From Bacillus pumilus (lineage in GTDB: Bacteria > Bacillota > Bacilli > Bacillales > Bacillaceae), in assembly GCF_003431975.1 (NCBI RefSeq), contig NZ_CP027116.1, positions 124,001 through 188,000 on the forward strand: 64,000 nt of DNA, in the 5' to 3' direction. The notes under the pieces were generated by a model. The model searched no databases, had not been told where the DNA came from, and saw nothing but the letters and a program-made list of their open reading frames with translations. A program made the translations under genes and the position numbers. Shown here one piece after another: positions 1-12,103 of this stretch (position 1 is its first letter; every line of letters begins with the position of its first letter).

Positions 1-134
1 GTCTTGGCTTGAAAGAAGCTAAAGAACTTGTTGACAACACTCCAAAACCACTTAAAGAAGGTATTGCTAAAGAAGAAGCTGAAGAACTTAAAGCTAAGCT
101 TGAAGAAGTTGGCGCTTCTGTAGAAGTTAAGTAA
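1..134 (+). CDS. rplL: 50S ribosomal protein L7/L12, C-terminal fragment
   Basis: The window opens inside this gene. The first complete codon is at base 3 and 43 codons precede the TAA. The translated end ([19 protein letters not shown] to [10 protein letters not shown]) is the highly conserved C-terminal domain of L7/L12, the stalk protein that recruits translation factors to the ribosome. Position immediately before ybxB and rpoB is the usual Bacillus order. Only the tail is visible, so start, leader and length cannot be judged. A good intrinsic terminator follows. Confidence 0.95.
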
Positions 135-154
135 TCTTCGCCTAATCTTTTGGG

Positions 155-187
155 AAAGCTCGCTTTTACTGGCGGGCTTTTTCTTTT
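155..187 (+). terminator. Rho-independent terminator after rplL
   Basis: AAAGCTCGC (155-163) pairs over nine positions with GCGGGCTTT (172-180), with one T-G pair and an 8-nt loop, and runs into a T-rich tail. It probably ends or attenuates the rplJL transcript before ybxB. Confidence 0.8.
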
Positions 188-230
188 CTAATCTCCTGAA
201 ACGATTGAATCCAGAGGAGGTCCATTCACC

Positions 231-836
231 ATGAGTGACCACTATTATACGGAAAAGCCATCAGTGAAAAGCAATAAACAGACATGGGACTTCACCTTGA
301 GAAACCGTACCTTTACTTTTACAAGTGACAGTGGAGTGTTTTCTAAGAAAGAAGTCGACTTTGGTTCAAGGCTTTTAATTGAAGCTTTTGAAGAACCTGA
401 CTTGGATGGCGATGTCTTGGATGTCGGTTGCGGTTATGGACCGATCGGCTTATCGTTAGCAAACGAAATGACGGGCCGCACCATTCATATGATTGATGTG
501 AACGAAAGAGCAGTCGAACTTTCAAAGGAAAACGCTAAACATAATCGCATTGATAATATCCGCATCTATCAAAGTGATTTGTTCTCGAATGTTCATTCAT
601 CAGCTGCTTTTGCCTCTATACTGACCAATCCCCCGATACGGGCAGGGAAGAAAGTTGTACATGCGATCTTTGAAAAAAGTGCTGATCATTTATTGCCGGA
701 AGGTGAGTTGTGGGTGGTTATTCAGAAAAAGCAAGGTGGACCATCTGCGATTGAGAAATTAGAGCAGCTTTTTGGAGAAGTCGAGGTAGTATTGAAAAAA
801 AAGGGCTACTATATTATCAAAGCTAAAAAAGTTTGA
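231..836 (+). CDS. ybxB: RsmC-like class I SAM-dependent methyltransferase YbxB
   Basis: A 201-residue protein with a Rossmann methyltransferase fold. The SAM-binding motif DVGCGYG lies at residues 64-70, and an NPPIRAGK motif begins at about residue 133. The NPP(I/Y) motif is typical of enzymes that methylate exocyclic amino groups of bases, and this arrangement matches the RsmC/RlmG rRNA guanine-N2 methyltransferase family. B. subtilis has the same gene, ybxB, between rplL and rpoB. The ATG follows AGAGGAGG at good spacing. The actual substrate nucleotide is unproven, but the ribosomal context supports an rRNA target. Confidence 0.9.
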   Translation: MSDHYYTEKPSVKSNKQTWDFTLRNRTFTFTSDSGVFSKKEVDFGSRLLIEAFEEPDLDGDVLDVGCGYGPIGLSLANEMTGRTIHMIDVNERAVELSKENAKHNRIDNIRIYQSDLFSNVHSSAAFASILTNPPIRAGKKVVHAIFEKSADHLLPEGELWVVIQKKQGGPSAIEKLEQLFGEVEVVLKKKGYYIIKAKKV

Positions 837-1009
837 CGCAGTTTCCTAGCTGTGTTAACATTATAAAATGCCAATGTGTATATTTTGCTTGATAGGCTTA
901 AAAAACAACTATTTTGTATAAATTATGCATACTTGGGAAAACTAATAAAATCGGTATTTGTTTTTGGATGTGGTTTTCTTATTTTAGAAACCCTTTTTTC
1001 TTTTGTCTT

Positions 1010-1066
1010 GTAAAAGTATTTCTTTACTGACATTTGAAAGGCTGAAATACTTTTTACACATATAAT
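1010..1066 (+). promoter_or_regulatory. Inverted repeat and -10-like box upstream of rpoB
   Basis: GTAAAAGTATTTC (1010-1022) and GAAATACTTTTTAC (1044-1057) form a near-perfect 13-bp inverted repeat with one extra T and a 21-nt spacer. A perfect TATAAT sits at 1061-1066, only 26 bases before the rpoB start. I see no good -35 hexamer at normal spacing; TTGAAA at 1034-1039 is 21 bp away. The repeat could be an operator, a processing hairpin in the ybxB-rpoB transcript, or chance AT-rich symmetry. The rest of the 837-1091 gap shows nothing else clear. Confidence 0.4.
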
Positions 1067-1091
1067 ACGCATGATTTGAGGGGTGAATCAG

Positions 1092-4000
1092 TTGACAGGT
1101 CAACTAGTTCAGTATGGACGACACCGCCAGCGCAGAAGCTACGCACGCATAAGCGAAGTGTTAGAATTACCAAATCTCATTGAAATTCAAACCTCTTCTT
1201 ATCAGTGGTTTCTTGATGAGGGTCTTAGAGAGATGTTTCAAGATATATCCCCAATTGAGGATTTTACTGGTAACCTTTCTCTTGAATTCATTGATTACAG
1301 CCTAGGGGATCCTAAGTATCCTGTAGCAGAATCAAAAGAACGTGATGTAACTTACTCTGCTCCACTAAGAGTAAAAGTTCGTTTAATTAACAAAGAAACT
1401 GGAGAAGTAAAAGACCAAGACGTGTTCATGGGTGATTTCCCAATCATGACTGACACAGGTACTTTTATCATTAACGGTGCGGAACGTGTAATCGTTTCTC
1501 AGTTAGTACGTTCTCCAAGTGTATATTTCAGTGGTAAAGTAGACAAAAACGGTAAAAAAGGTTTTACTGCGACTGTCATTCCAAACCGTGGCGCATGGTT
1601 AGAATACGAAACTGATGCGAAGGATGTAGTCTATGTACGCATCGATCGCACACGTAAGTTGCCGGTTACGGTTCTTTTGCGTGCTCTCGGCTTCAGCTCT
1701 GATCAAGAGATTCTTGACCTCATTGGCGAGAATGAATACTTACGCAACACGCTGGAAAAAGACAATACAGAGAATGCTGATAAAGCACTTCTCGAAATCT
1801 ACGAGCGCCTCCGTCCTGGAGAGCCGCCAACTGTGGAAAATGCGAAAAGCCTGCTAGACTCTCGCTTCTTCGATCCGAAGAGATATGACCTAGCAAATGT
1901 TGGGCGCTACAAGATTAATAAGAAGCTTCATATTAAAAATAGACTGTTCAATCAAAAATTGGCTGAAACGTTAGTAGATCCTGAAACAGGTGAAATTCTA
2001 GCAGAAAAAGGTCAAATTTTAGACAGAAGAGTTCTTGATAAAGTTCTTCCATACTTAGAAAACGGCATCGGATTTAGAAAGCTTTATCCAAATGGTGGCG
2101 TAGTAGAAGATGAAGTAGAACTTCAATCTATTAAGATTTATGCACCGTCTGATCAAGAAGGCGAGCAAGTGATCAACGTGATCGGAAATGCATATGTAGA
2201 GGAAGCTGTGAAAAACATCACGCCTTCTGACATCATCGCATCGATCAGTTACTTCTTCAACCTTCTTCATGGTGTAGGTGACACAGATGATATCGACCAC
2301 CTAGGTAACCGTCGTCTGCGTTCTGTAGGTGAACTTCTGCAAAACCAATTCCGTATTGGTTTAAGCAGAATGGAGCGTGTTGTTCGTGAAAGAATGTCGA
2401 TCCAAGACACAAACACGATCACACCTCAGCAGCTGATCAACATCCGTCCTGTGATCGCTTCTATCAAAGAGTTCTTTGGTAGCTCTCAGCTTTCTCAGTT
2501 CATGGATCAAACAAACCCGCTTGCTGAATTGACGCACAAACGTCGTCTGTCAGCGCTTGGACCGGGTGGTTTGACACGTGAGCGTGCAGGAATGGAAGTT
2601 CGTGACGTGCACTACTCTCACTATGGCCGTATGTGTCCGATTGAAACACCAGAGGGTCCAAACATTGGTTTGATCAACTCTCTATCTTCATTTGCAAAAG
2701 TAAATCGTTTCGGATTTATTGAAACACCTTACCGTCGGGTTGATCCTGAAACAGGTAAAGTAACACCGAGAATCGATTACTTAACTGCGGATGAAGAGGA
2801 TAACTACGTAGTAGCACAAGCAAACGCTATATTAGGTGAAGATGGTTCGTTTATCGATGATAATATCATTGCTCGTTTCAGAGGGGAAAACACCGTTGTT
2901 CCTCGAAACCGCGTTGACTACATGGATGTTTCGCCAAAGCAGGTTGTTTCTGCAGCGACAGCATGTATCCCGTTCTTAGAAAACGATGACTCTAACCGTG
3001 CTCTAATGGGAGCGAACATGCAACGTCAGGCTGTGCCTTTGATGCAGCCGGAATCACCGATTGTTGGTACAGGTATGGAGTATGTATCAGGTAAAGACTC
3101 TGGTGCTGCTGTGATCTGTCGCTATCCAGGTGTTGTAGAACGTGTTGAAGCAAAAAATATTTGGGTTCGCCGTTATGAAGACGTTGACGGACAACAAGTC
3201 AAAGGAAACCTAGACAAATACAGCTTGCTGAAATTTGTCCGCTCTAACCAAGGGACTTGCTACAACCAGCGTCCAATCGTAAGTGTTGGGGATGAAGTCG
3301 TAAAAGGAGAAATCCTTGCAGACGGTCCTTCAATGGAAAAAGGTGAATTGGCTCTAGGACGTAACGTCATGGTCGGCTTCATGACTTGGGACGGTTATAA
3401 CTACGAGGATGCGATCATCATGAGTGAGCGCCTTGTAAAAGATGACGTCTACACATCTATTCATATTGAAGAATATGAATCAGAAGCTCGTGATACAAAG
3501 CTTGGACCGGAAGAAATCACTCGTGATATTCCAAACGTTGGGGAAGATGCTTTACGCAACCTTGACGAGCGCGGAATCATCCGTATTGGTGCAGAAGTAA
3601 AAGACGGAGACCTTCTTGTAGGAAAAGTAACGCCTAAAGGTGTAACTGAACTAACAGCTGAAGAACGTCTATTGCATGCAATTTTCGGTGAAAAGGCTCG
3701 TGAAGTACGTGATACGTCTCTACGTGTACCACACGGCGGCGGTGGAATCATCCACGATGTCAAAGTCTTTAACCGTGAAGATGGAGATGAACTTCCTCCA
3801 GGTGTAAACCAATTAGTCCGTGTATACATCGTTCAGAAGCGTAAAATTTCTGAAGGTGACAAAATGGCCGGACGACATGGTAACAAAGGGGTTATCTCTA
3901 AAATCCTTCCAGAAGAAGATATGCCGTATCTTCCAGACGGAACACCGATTGATATCATGTTAAACCCTCTAGGGGTACCATCTCGTATGAACATCGGTCA

Positions 4001-4673
4001 GGTACTTGAGCTTCATATGGGTATGGCTGCACGTTACCTTGGCATCCACATTGCGTCACCAGTATTCGATGGTGCGCGCGAGGAAGATGTTTGGGAAACG
4101 CTTGAAGAAGCAGGTATGTCCCGTGATGCGAAAACAGTCCTTTATGATGGTCGAACTGGTGAACCATTCGACAACCGTGTATCTGTCGGAATCATGTACA
4201 TGATCAAACTGGCTCACATGGTTGACGATAAACTTCACGCACGTTCAACTGGACCATACTCACTTGTTACGCAGCAGCCACTTGGCGGTAAAGCACAGTT
4301 TGGTGGTCAGCGTTTCGGAGAGATGGAGGTATGGGCACTTGAAGCATACGGTGCAGCATACACACTTCAAGAGATCTTAACAGTTAAATCGGATGACGTT
4401 GTGGGACGTGTGAAAACATACGAAGCCATCGTCAAAGGGGATAACGTACCTGAACCAGGTGTCCCTGAATCATTCAAAGTGTTAATCAAAGAACTTCAAA
4501 GTTTAGGTATGGATGTTAAAATCCTATCTGGCGATGAAGAAGAGATAGAAATGAGAGATTTAGAAGACGATGAGGAAACGAAGAAAGCAGACGGATTAGC
4601 GTTATCTAATGACGAAGATGCTGCAGACCTCGCACCTGTCGATCTTGAACGTGACGCAGTCACAAAAGAATAG
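1092..4673 (+). CDS. rpoB: DNA-directed RNA polymerase subunit beta
   Basis: The catalytic beta subunit of RNA polymerase, 1193 residues. I place the start at TTG 1092 (protein [15 protein letters not shown]...) rather than the in-frame GTG at 1083. That GTG lies within the Shine-Dalgarno GAGGGGTGA (1079-1087), and B. subtilis RpoB begins the same way. The rifampicin pocket around residues 464-490 reads [20 protein letters not shown], the usual wild-type sequence, so target-based rifampicin resistance is not predicted there. The C-terminal 45 residues are strongly acidic, as in other Bacillus. rpoC follows after a 61-nt spacer in the same transcript. Confidence 0.97.
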   Translation: MTGQLVQYGRHRQRRSYARISEVLELPNLIEIQTSSYQWFLDEGLREMFQDISPIEDFTGNLSLEFIDYSLGDPKYPVAESKERDVTYSAPLRVKVRLINKETGEVKDQDVFMGDFPIMTDTGTFIINGAERVIVSQLVRSPSVYFSGKVDKNGKKGFTATVIPNRGAWLEYETDAKDVVYVRIDRTRKLPVTVLLRALGFSSDQEILDLIGENEYLRNTLEKDNTENADKALLEIYERLRPGEPPTVENAKSLLDSRFFDPKRYDLANVGRYKINKKLHIKNRLFNQKLAETLVDPETGEILAEKGQILDRRVLDKVLPYLENGIGFRKLYPNGGVVEDEVELQSIKIYAPSDQEGEQVINVIGNAYVEEAVKNITPSDIIASISYFFNLLHGVGDTDDIDHLGNRRLRSVGELLQNQFRIGLSRMERVVRERMSIQDTNTITPQQLINIRPVIASIKEFFGSSQLSQFMDQTNPLAELTHKRRLSALGPGGLTRERAGMEVRDVHYSHYGRMCPIETPEGPNIGLINSLSSFAKVNRFGFIETPYRRVDPETGKVTPRIDYLTADEEDNYVVAQANAILGEDGSFIDDNIIARFRGENTVVPRNRVDYMDVSPKQVVSAATACIPFLENDDSNRALMGANMQRQAVPLMQPESPIVGTGMEYVSGKDSGAAVICRYPGVVERVEAKNIWVRRYEDVDGQQVKGNLDKYSLLKFVRSNQGTCYNQRPIVSVGDEVVKGEILADGPSMEKGELALGRNVMVGFMTWDGYNYEDAIIMSERLVKDDVYTSIHIEEYESEARDTKLGPEEITRDIPNVGEDALRNLDERGIIRIGAEVKDGDLLVGKVTPKGVTELTAEERLLHAIFGEKAREVRDTSLRVPHGGGGIIHDVKVFNREDGDELPPGVNQLVRVYIVQKRKISEGDKMAGRHGNKGVISKILPEEDMPYLPDGTPIDIMLNPLGVPSRMNIGQVLELHMGMAARYLGIHIASPVFDGAREEDVWETLEEAGMSRDAKTVLYDGRTGEPFDNRVSVGIMYMIKLAHMVDDKLHARSTGPYSLVTQQPLGGKAQFGGQRFGEMEVWALEAYGAAYTLQEILTVKSDDVVGRVKTYEAIVKGDNVPEPGVPESFKVLIKELQSLGMDVKILSGDEEEIEMRDLEDDEETKKADGLALSNDEDAADLAPVDLERDAVTKE

Positions 4674-4734
4674 CAGAAACGATTAGAGCAAGTGACTAGG
4701 GTATAACCCGAAGATTAAAAGGGAGGTAGGCCCC

Positions 4735-7700
4735 TTGCTAGATGTGAACAATTTTGAGTATATGAACATCGGTCTCGCATCACCTGATAAAATCCGTTCT
4801 TGGTCTTTTGGTGAAGTGAAAAAGCCTGAAACGATTAACTATCGTACACTGAAACCTGAAAAAGATGGTCTCTTTTGTGAACGTATCTTCGGACCGCAAA
4901 AAGACTGGGAATGTCATTGTGGAAAGTATAAACGCGTTCGTTATAAGGGTGTTGTATGTGACCGTTGTGGTGTAGAAGTAACACGGGCAAAAGTCCGTCG
5001 TGAGAGAATGGGGCATATCGAACTGGCTGCCCCAGTTTCCCACATTTGGTATTTCAAAGGTATCCCAAGCCGTATGGGTCTTGTTCTTGATATGTCACCA
5101 CGTGCGTTAGAAGAAGTGATTTACTTCGCTTCTTACGTCGTGACAGATCCGGGCAACACTCCGCTTGAGAAGAAGCAACTTCTTTCTGAGAAGGAATTCC
5201 GTGCTTATTTAGATAAATACGGTAATACATTCCAAGCAGCTATGGGTGCAGAAGCAATCAACAAACTTCTTCAAGATATCGATCTTGTCAAAGAAGTAGA
5301 TACACTGAAAGAAGAGCTGAAAACTGCTCAAGGGCAGCGTCGTACACGTGCGATTAAACGCCTTGAAGTGTTAGAAGCCTTCCGTAACTCAGGAAACAAA
5401 CCATCTTGGATGATTCTTGATGTACTTCCGGTTATTCCACCAGAATTACGTCCAATGGTTCAGCTTGATGGTGGGCGTTTTGCTACTTCTGACTTAAACG
5501 ACCTTTATCGTCGTGTCATCAACCGTAACAATCGTCTGAAACGTTTATTAGATCTTGGCGCGCCAAGCATCATCGTTCAGAACGAGAAGCGTATGCTTCA
5601 AGAAGCTGTCGATGCCTTGATTGATAATGGACGTAGAGGTAGACCTGTAACAGGACCAGGAAATAGACCATTGAAATCTCTTTCTCACATGTTGAAAGGG
5701 AAACAAGGACGTTTCCGTCAAAACTTGCTTGGTAAACGTGTTGACTATTCTGGACGTTCCGTAATCGTTGTAGGACCACATTTGAAAATGTATCAATGTG
5801 GACTTCCGAAAGAAATGGCTCTTGAGTTATTCAAACCATTCGTGATGAAGGAGCTTGTTGAAAAAGGATTAGCTCACAATATCAAGAGTGCGAAGCGTAA
5901 AATTGAGCGCGTGCAACCGGAAGTATGGGATGTCTTAGAATCCGTCATTCGTGAGCATCCAGTTTTACTAAACCGTGCACCAACTCTTCACAGACTTGGT
6001 ATTCAAGCGTTTGAACCTACACTTGTGGAAGGACGCGCAATTCGTCTGCATCCACTTGTATGTACAGCCTACAACGCTGACTTTGACGGTGACCAAATGG
6101 CGGTTCACGTACCATTATCTGCTGAAGCTCAAGCTGAAGCTCGTATCTTAATGCTTGCTGCTCAAAACATTTTGAACCCGAAAGATGGAAAACCTGTTGT
6201 TACGCCATCTCAGGATATGGTGCTTGGTAACTACTACCTTACACTTGAGCGTAAAGATGCTATCGGAGAAGGTATGGTCTTCAAAGATACTGACGAAGCC
6301 CTTTTAGCTTATCAAAATGGTTATGTACATCTTCATACACGCGTAGCTGTTGCAGCTAGCTCGTTGAAGAATGTGACATTCACTGATGAACAGCGTTCTA
6401 AATTGTTGATTACAACAGTTGGAAAACTGATCTTTAACGAAATCTTACCGGAATCATTCCCTTACATGAATGAGCCGACAAAGAGCAATATCGAAGAAAA
6501 AACGCCTGATCGTTTCTTCCTTGAAAAAGGTGAGGATGTGAAAGCTGCAATCGAGAAACAAGAAATCAATGCGCCGTTCAAAAAAGGTATTTTAGGTAAA
6601 ATCATTGCGGAAATCTTTAAGAGATTCCATATCACTGAGACATCTAAAATGCTTGACCGCATGAAGAATCTTGGTTTCAGATACTCTACTAAAGCCGGTA
6701 TTACGGTTGGTGTGTCTGATATCGTCGTATTAGATGATAAGCAGCAAATTCTTGAAGAAGCACAAGCAAAAGTAGATAACGTTATGAAGCAATTCAGACG
6801 TGGTTTGATTACAGAAGAAGAGCGTTATGAGAGAGTCATTTCAATCTGGAGTTCTTCTAAAGATGTCATCCAGGGTAAACTGATGAAGTCCCTCGATGAA
6901 GTCAACCCAATCTACATGATGAGTGACTCTGGAGCGCGTGGTAACGCATCTAACTTCACTCAGCTGGCTGGTATGCGTGGTCTGATGGCCAACCCGGCTG
7001 GACGTATCATCGAACTTCCGATTAAATCTAGTTTCCGTGAAGGTTTAACAGTATTGGAATACTTTATTTCCACTCACGGAGCGCGTAAAGGTCTTGCCGA
7101 TACAGCTCTTAAAACAGCTGATTCAGGTTACCTCACGCGTCGTCTCGTTGACGTTGCGCAGGATGTTATCATCCGCGAAACAGATTGCGGTACAGACCGC
7201 GGGATTTTGGCGAAGTCCATTAAAGAAGGAAATGAAATCATTGAGAAACTTGAAGAGCGTCTTATCGGACGTTTTGCAAGAAAACCAATTGTTCATCCTG
7301 AAACGGGCGAAGTCATTGTTGGCGAAAACGAACTAATTGATGAAGATAAAGCACTTGAAGTAGTTGAAGCGGGAATCGAGGAAGTATGGATCCGTTCAGC
7401 ATTTACATGTAACACGCCGCATGGTGTATGTAAACGATGCTACGGCCGTAACCTTGCAACTGGTACTGACGTTGAAGTCGGTGAAGCAGTTGGAATTATC
7501 GCTGCACAATCTATCGGTGAACCAGGAACACAGCTTACAATGCGTACGTTCCACACAGGTGGGGTAGCAGGAGACGATATCACACAAGGTTTACCTCGTA
7601 TCCAAGAGCTATTTGAAGCGCGTAATCCGAAAGGGCAAGCGACCATCTCTGAAATCGATGGTGTCGTTGCTGAAATTAACGATGTTCGTGACAAGCAACA

Positions 7701-8334
7701 GGAAATTGTGGTTCAAGGCGAAGTTGAAACTCGTTCTTACACAGCTCCTTACAATGCACGTCTGAAAGTTGTTGAAGGTGACAAAGTCACTCGTGGTCAA
7801 GTACTGACAGAAGGTTCAATCGATCCGAAAGAACTTCTTAAAGTGACTGACATGACAGCTGTTCAAGAATATCTGCTTCATGAAGTACAAAAAGTATACC
7901 GCATGCAAGGGGTAGAAATCGGAGATAAGCACGTTGAGGTAATGGTTCGCCAAATGCTTCGTAAAGTGCGTGTCGCTGACGCAGGGGATACAGATGTATT
8001 ACCAGGCACACTTCTTGATGTACACCAATTCACTGAAGCGAACAAAAAAGTACTATTCGAAGGCAAGCGTCCTGCGACAGGCCGCCCAGTTCTTCTCGGT
8101 ATTACAAAAGCGTCGCTTGAAACAGACTCATTCTTGTCTGCAGCATCCTTCCAAGAAACGACTCGTGTCCTAACAGATGCGGCGATCAAAGGAAAACGTG
8201 ATGAACTGCTTGGCTTGAAAGAGAATGTTATCATTGGTAAACTTGTTCCTGCTGGAACAGGCATGCCAAACTACCGTAAAGTTAAGCCGGTTTCGCAAGT
8301 GCAACCGTCTGACGATATGGTGCCTGTAGAGTAA
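4735..8334 (+). CDS. rpoC: DNA-directed RNA polymerase subunit beta-prime
   Basis: The beta-prime subunit, 1199 residues, contributes the catalytic Mg site and the clamp. The N-terminal zinc-binding domain shows Cys60, Cys62, Cys75 and Cys78. The universal NADFDGD motif gives the metal-binding Asp449, Asp451 and Asp453. A second cysteine cluster ([11 protein letters not shown]) lies near residues 888-898, and the trigger-loop region follows at [20 protein letters not shown]. The start is TTG 4735 after GGGAGGTAGG, as in B. subtilis rpoC. It is co-transcribed with rpoB, and the spacer downstream holds a hairpin plus a new promoter for rplGB. Confidence 0.97.
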   Translation: MLDVNNFEYMNIGLASPDKIRSWSFGEVKKPETINYRTLKPEKDGLFCERIFGPQKDWECHCGKYKRVRYKGVVCDRCGVEVTRAKVRRERMGHIELAAPVSHIWYFKGIPSRMGLVLDMSPRALEEVIYFASYVVTDPGNTPLEKKQLLSEKEFRAYLDKYGNTFQAAMGAEAINKLLQDIDLVKEVDTLKEELKTAQGQRRTRAIKRLEVLEAFRNSGNKPSWMILDVLPVIPPELRPMVQLDGGRFATSDLNDLYRRVINRNNRLKRLLDLGAPSIIVQNEKRMLQEAVDALIDNGRRGRPVTGPGNRPLKSLSHMLKGKQGRFRQNLLGKRVDYSGRSVIVVGPHLKMYQCGLPKEMALELFKPFVMKELVEKGLAHNIKSAKRKIERVQPEVWDVLESVIREHPVLLNRAPTLHRLGIQAFEPTLVEGRAIRLHPLVCTAYNADFDGDQMAVHVPLSAEAQAEARILMLAAQNILNPKDGKPVVTPSQDMVLGNYYLTLERKDAIGEGMVFKDTDEALLAYQNGYVHLHTRVAVAASSLKNVTFTDEQRSKLLITTVGKLIFNEILPESFPYMNEPTKSNIEEKTPDRFFLEKGEDVKAAIEKQEINAPFKKGILGKIIAEIFKRFHITETSKMLDRMKNLGFRYSTKAGITVGVSDIVVLDDKQQILEEAQAKVDNVMKQFRRGLITEEERYERVISIWSSSKDVIQGKLMKSLDEVNPIYMMSDSGARGNASNFTQLAGMRGLMANPAGRIIELPIKSSFREGLTVLEYFISTHGARKGLADTALKTADSGYLTRRLVDVAQDVIIRETDCGTDRGILAKSIKEGNEIIEKLEERLIGRFARKPIVHPETGEVIVGENELIDEDKALEVVEAGIEEVWIRSAFTCNTPHGVCKRCYGRNLATGTDVEVGEAVGIIAAQSIGEPGTQLTMRTFHTGGVAGDDITQGLPRIQELFEARNPKGQATISEIDGVVAEINDVRDKQQEIVVQGEVETRSYTAPYNARLKVVEGDKVTRGQVLTEGSIDPKELLKVTDMTAVQEYLLHEVQKVYRMQGVEIGDKHVEVMVRQMLRKVRVADAGDTDVLPGTLLDVHQFTEANKKVLFEGKRPATGRPVLLGITKASLETDSFLSAASFQETTRVLTDAAIKGKRDELLGLKENVIIGKLVPAGTGMPNYRKVKPVSQVQPSDDMVPVE

Positions 8335-8374
8335 TCTTTCTCGTGAGATTCCTATAAAATCATCAAAAAATGGT

Positions 8375-8434
8375 GAAGGATGTCAAGATAATCTGTTTTA
8401 CGATATTGACATCCTTCTGCCATGATGATAATAT
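8375..8434 (+). promoter_or_regulatory. Perfect 12-bp hairpin overlapping a sigma-A promoter before rplGB
   Basis: GAAGGATGTCAA (8375-8386) and TTGACATCCTTC (8406-8417) are exact reverse complements separated by 19 nt. The right arm begins with a consensus -35 TTGACA (8406-8411), followed after 17 bp by TAATAT (8429-8434). One element therefore combines a candidate end of the rpoBC mRNA with a start for the str operon. No T-run follows the hairpin, so it is not a classical terminator. Confidence 0.65.
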
Positions 8435-8479
8435 AACCAAGGTGCTCAAAATAAAACCTGTTACTTTGGAGGATATTCG

Positions 8480-8728
8480 ATGTCTTATGATAAAGTATCA
8501 CAGGCTCAATCCATTATTATTGGTACGAAGCAAACAGTAAAAGCTCTGAAACGAGATTCAGTAAAGGAAATCGTCGTAGCGAAAGATGCTGATCCTGCTT
8601 TAACAGCTAGTGTAACAAAACTAGCGCAAGAGAAGGGTGTAGACATTTTAGTGGTAGATTCCATGAAAAAGCTCGGCAAAGCCTGCGGAATTGAGGTTGG
8701 GGCAGCAGCTGTTGCCATTATGTTATAG
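8480..8728 (+). CDS. rplGB: L7Ae-family K-turn RNA-binding protein (RplGB / YbxF)
   Basis: An 82-residue member of the L7Ae/L30e/S12e/Gadd45 family. It shows the family pattern [16 protein letters not shown] near the N-terminus and [16 protein letters not shown] at the C-terminus. The B. subtilis homologue YbxF binds kink-turn RNA and associates with ribosomes, although its exact cellular role is not settled. The ATG follows TTTGGAGGA. It is the first gene of the str cluster, immediately after the promoter and hairpin element and ahead of rpsL. Confidence 0.92.
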   Translation: MSYDKVSQAQSIIIGTKQTVKALKRDSVKEIVVAKDADPALTASVTKLAQEKGVDILVVDSMKKLGKACGIEVGAAAVAIML

Positions 8729-8742
8729 CGTACTTGATTTGT

Positions 8743-9260
<518 letters not shown>

Positions 9261-9274
9261 TACAAACAAACATA

Positions 9275-9356
9275 AGGGTTTTTAGAAGTTGAGATCAGAT
9301 CAGTGGAGCCAGGCAACTGACAATGAAACTGAGATGAAAGACAGCTAGAAATCCTT
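9275..9356 (+). promoter_or_regulatory. Structured leader upstream of rpsG
   Basis: AAGGGTTTTTAG (9275-9286) can pair over all 12 positions with CTAGAAATCCTT (9345-9356), using two G-U pairs. This encloses about 58 nt, with the helix ending roughly 10 nt before the rpsG Shine-Dalgarno. A long closing stem around a variable interior fits an S7-type autoregulatory mRNA site, known in the E. coli str operon. No Bacillus equivalent is recognised by me here, so the function is inferred. Confidence 0.4.
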
Positions 9357-9360
9357 TTAA

Positions 9361-9852
<492 letters not shown>

Positions 9853-9906
9853 GATTTATACCAAACTAAAAAAACTATTTCCTAATAAGGAAGGAGAAAT
9901 TACCCA

Positions 9907-11985
9907 ATGGCAAGAGAGTTCTCCTTAGACAAAACTCGTAATATTGGTATCATGGCTCACATCGATGCCGGTAAAACGACAACGACTGAGCGTATCTTGT
10001 ACTACACTGGTCGTATCCATAAAATTGGTGAAACTCACGAAGGAGCTTCCCAAATGGACTGGATGGAGCAGGAGCAAGAACGTGGTATTACAATCACTTC
10101 TGCTGCTACTACAGCACAATGGAAAGGTTACCGTGTAAACATCATCGATACACCAGGACACGTAGACTTCACTGTTGAAGTTGAACGTTCTTTACGTGTA
10201 CTTGATGGTGCGGTTGCTGTTCTTGATGCACAATCAGGTGTAGAGCCACAAACTGAAACAGTTTGGCGTCAAGCAACAACTTACGGAGTACCTCGTATCG
10301 TATTCGTTAACAAAATGGATAAAACCGGTGCGGACTTCCTTTACTCTGTAAGCACATTAAGAGACCGTCTTCAAGCGAACGCTCATGCAATTCAATTGCC
10401 GATCGGCGCTGAAGATCAATTCGAAGGAATCATCGACCTTGTAGATAACGTAGCTTATTTCTATGAAGATGACCTTGGAACTCGCTCTGATGCAAAAGAA
10501 ATCCCTGCTGAGTATAAAGACAAAGCTGCAGAGCTTCGCAACAGCCTAATTGAAGCTGTCGCTGAGCTTGATGAAGAGCTTATGGAAAAATACCTTGAGG
10601 GTGAAGAAATTACAATTCCTGAATTGAAAGCTGCAATCCGTAAAGGAACGTTGAATGTTGAATTCTACCCTGTTCTTGTTGGATCTGCTTTCAAAAACAA
10701 AGGTGTTCAGCTTGTACTTGACGCTGTGCTTGACTACCTTCCTGCACCAACTGATGTTGCTGCAATCAAAGGTACCTTGCCAGATACGAATGAAGAGGTT
10801 GTACGTGAGTCTACTGATGACGCACCATTCGCAGCTCTTGCATTTAAAGTTATGACTGACCCTTATGTTGGGAAACTAACTTTCTTCCGCGTATACTCTG
10901 GAACACTTGATTCTGGATCTTACGTGAAGAACTCTTCTAAGAACAAGCGTGAACGTGTTGGACGTATCCTTCAAATGCACGCAAACAGCCGTGAAGAAAT
11001 CTCTACTGTTTACGCAGGGGATATCGCAGCAGCTGTAGGTCTTAAAGATACATCAACTGGTGACACTCTTTGTGACGAGAAAAGCCTTGTTATCCTTGAG
11101 TCTATGGAATTCCCAGAGCCAGTTATCGATGTAGCAATCGAGCCTAAATCTAAGGCTGACCAAGATAAAATGGGTATCGCTTTAGCTAAACTAGCTGAAG
11201 AGGATCCAACATTCCGTACACAAACAAACACTGAAACTGGTCAAACGATCATCTCTGGTATGGGTGAACTTCACCTTGATATCATTGTTGACCGTATGAA
11301 GCGTGAGTTCAAGGTTGAAGCTAACGTAGGAGCACCTCAAGTTGCGTACCGTGAAACATTCCGTTCTGGTGCAAAAGTTGAAGGTAAATTCGTACGTCAG
11401 TCTGGTGGACGCGGTCAGTTCGGACACGTTTGGATCGAATTCGAACCAAACGAAGAGGGCGCAGGCTTCGAATTCCAAAATGCTATCGTCGGTGGTGTTG
11501 TTCCACGTGAATACATCCCAGCAATTCAAGCAGGTCTTGAAGACTCACTTGAAAATGGTGTATTAGCTGGTTTCCCACTAATCGACATCAAAGCAAAATT
11601 ATTTGATGGATCTTACCACGATGTTGACTCAAACGAAATGGCGTTTAAAATTGCTGCTTCTATGGCATTGAAAAATGCTGTCAGCAAATGTAACCCAGTT
11701 CTACTTGAGCCAATGATGAAAGTGGAAGTCGTTATCCCTGAAGAATACATGGGTGACATCATGGGTGATATCACATCTCGTCGTGGACGTGTAGAAGGTA
11801 TGGAAGCTCGCGGTAACGCTCAAGTTGTTCGCGCTATGGTTCCACTTTCTGAAATGTTCGGATATGCTACTGCACTCCGTTCTAACACACAAGGACGCGG
11901 TACTTTCACTATGCACATGGATCACTACGAAGAAGTGCCTAAGAGCATTAGTGAAGAAATCATCAAAAAAAATAAAGGTGAATAA
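9907..11985 (+). CDS. fusA: Translation elongation factor G
   Basis: EF-G is the GTPase that drives translocation and, with RRF, ribosome recycling. It has 692 residues, the normal length. The GTP-binding motifs are AHIDAGKTT (17-25), DTPGH (82-86) and NKMD (136-139). Domain II, the domain III-V region and the conserved C-terminal RGXXXGMEARG-type loop follow. The ATG is preceded by AAGGAAGGAG. It is third in the str operon, and a separate promoter for tuf lies directly behind the stop codon. Confidence 0.97.
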   Translation: MAREFSLDKTRNIGIMAHIDAGKTTTTERILYYTGRIHKIGETHEGASQMDWMEQEQERGITITSAATTAQWKGYRVNIIDTPGHVDFTVEVERSLRVLDGAVAVLDAQSGVEPQTETVWRQATTYGVPRIVFVNKMDKTGADFLYSVSTLRDRLQANAHAIQLPIGAEDQFEGIIDLVDNVAYFYEDDLGTRSDAKEIPAEYKDKAAELRNSLIEAVAELDEELMEKYLEGEEITIPELKAAIRKGTLNVEFYPVLVGSAFKNKGVQLVLDAVLDYLPAPTDVAAIKGTLPDTNEEVVRESTDDAPFAALAFKVMTDPYVGKLTFFRVYSGTLDSGSYVKNSSKNKRERVGRILQMHANSREEISTVYAGDIAAAVGLKDTSTGDTLCDEKSLVILESMEFPEPVIDVAIEPKSKADQDKMGIALAKLAEEDPTFRTQTNTETGQTIISGMGELHLDIIVDRMKREFKVEANVGAPQVAYRETFRSGAKVEGKFVRQSGGRGQFGHVWIEFEPNEEGAGFEFQNAIVGGVVPREYIPAIQAGLEDSLENGVLAGFPLIDIKAKLFDGSYHDVDSNEMAFKIAASMALKNAVSKCNPVLLEPMMKVEVVIPEEYMGDIMGDITSRRGRVEGMEARGNAQVVRAMVPLSEMFGYATALRSNTQGRGTFTMHMDHYEEVPKSISEEIIKKNKGE

Positions 11986-12014
11986 TTGATTTTGCCTTTA
12001 AACTAAAGTATAAC
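11986..12014 (+). promoter_or_regulatory. Sigma-A promoter candidate for tuf
   Basis: TTGATT (11986-11991), a 17-bp spacer and TATAAC (12009-12014) lie immediately behind the fusA stop. A dedicated tuf promoter would explain higher EF-Tu than EF-G synthesis. The start site is inferred only. Confidence 0.55.
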
Positions 12015-12028
12015 TACTATTGAAGATC

Positions 12029-12057
12029 AGAAAGTGAGAGGTAACTCTTCACTTTCT
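12029..12057 (+). other. Stem-loop in the tuf 5-prime leader
   Basis: AGAAAGTGA (12029-12037) pairs perfectly with TCACTTTCT (12049-12057), and the helix continues with GAG/CTC after a one-base bulge, leaving a GTAA tetraloop. No U-run follows. It lies just downstream of the predicted transcription start and could protect the 5-prime end of the tuf mRNA or mark a processing site. Confidence 0.55.
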
Positions 12058-12103
12058 ATCACTCTATACCAAATACAATGAACCTTTAAGGAGGATTTTT
12101 AGA

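Noticed and set aside
1083..1091. GTG start of rpoB three codons upstream
   Set aside because: It lies within the GAGGGGTGA ribosome-binding site. TTG 1092 gives the canonical MTGQLVQYG start.
3461..3829. 122-codon minus-strand frame inside rpoB
   Set aside because: Ser/Arg/Pro-rich translation typical of the reverse strand of a conserved gene; no independent support.
7878..8264. 128-codon minus-strand frame inside rpoC
   Set aside because: Antisense shadow with biased composition and no ribosome-binding site.
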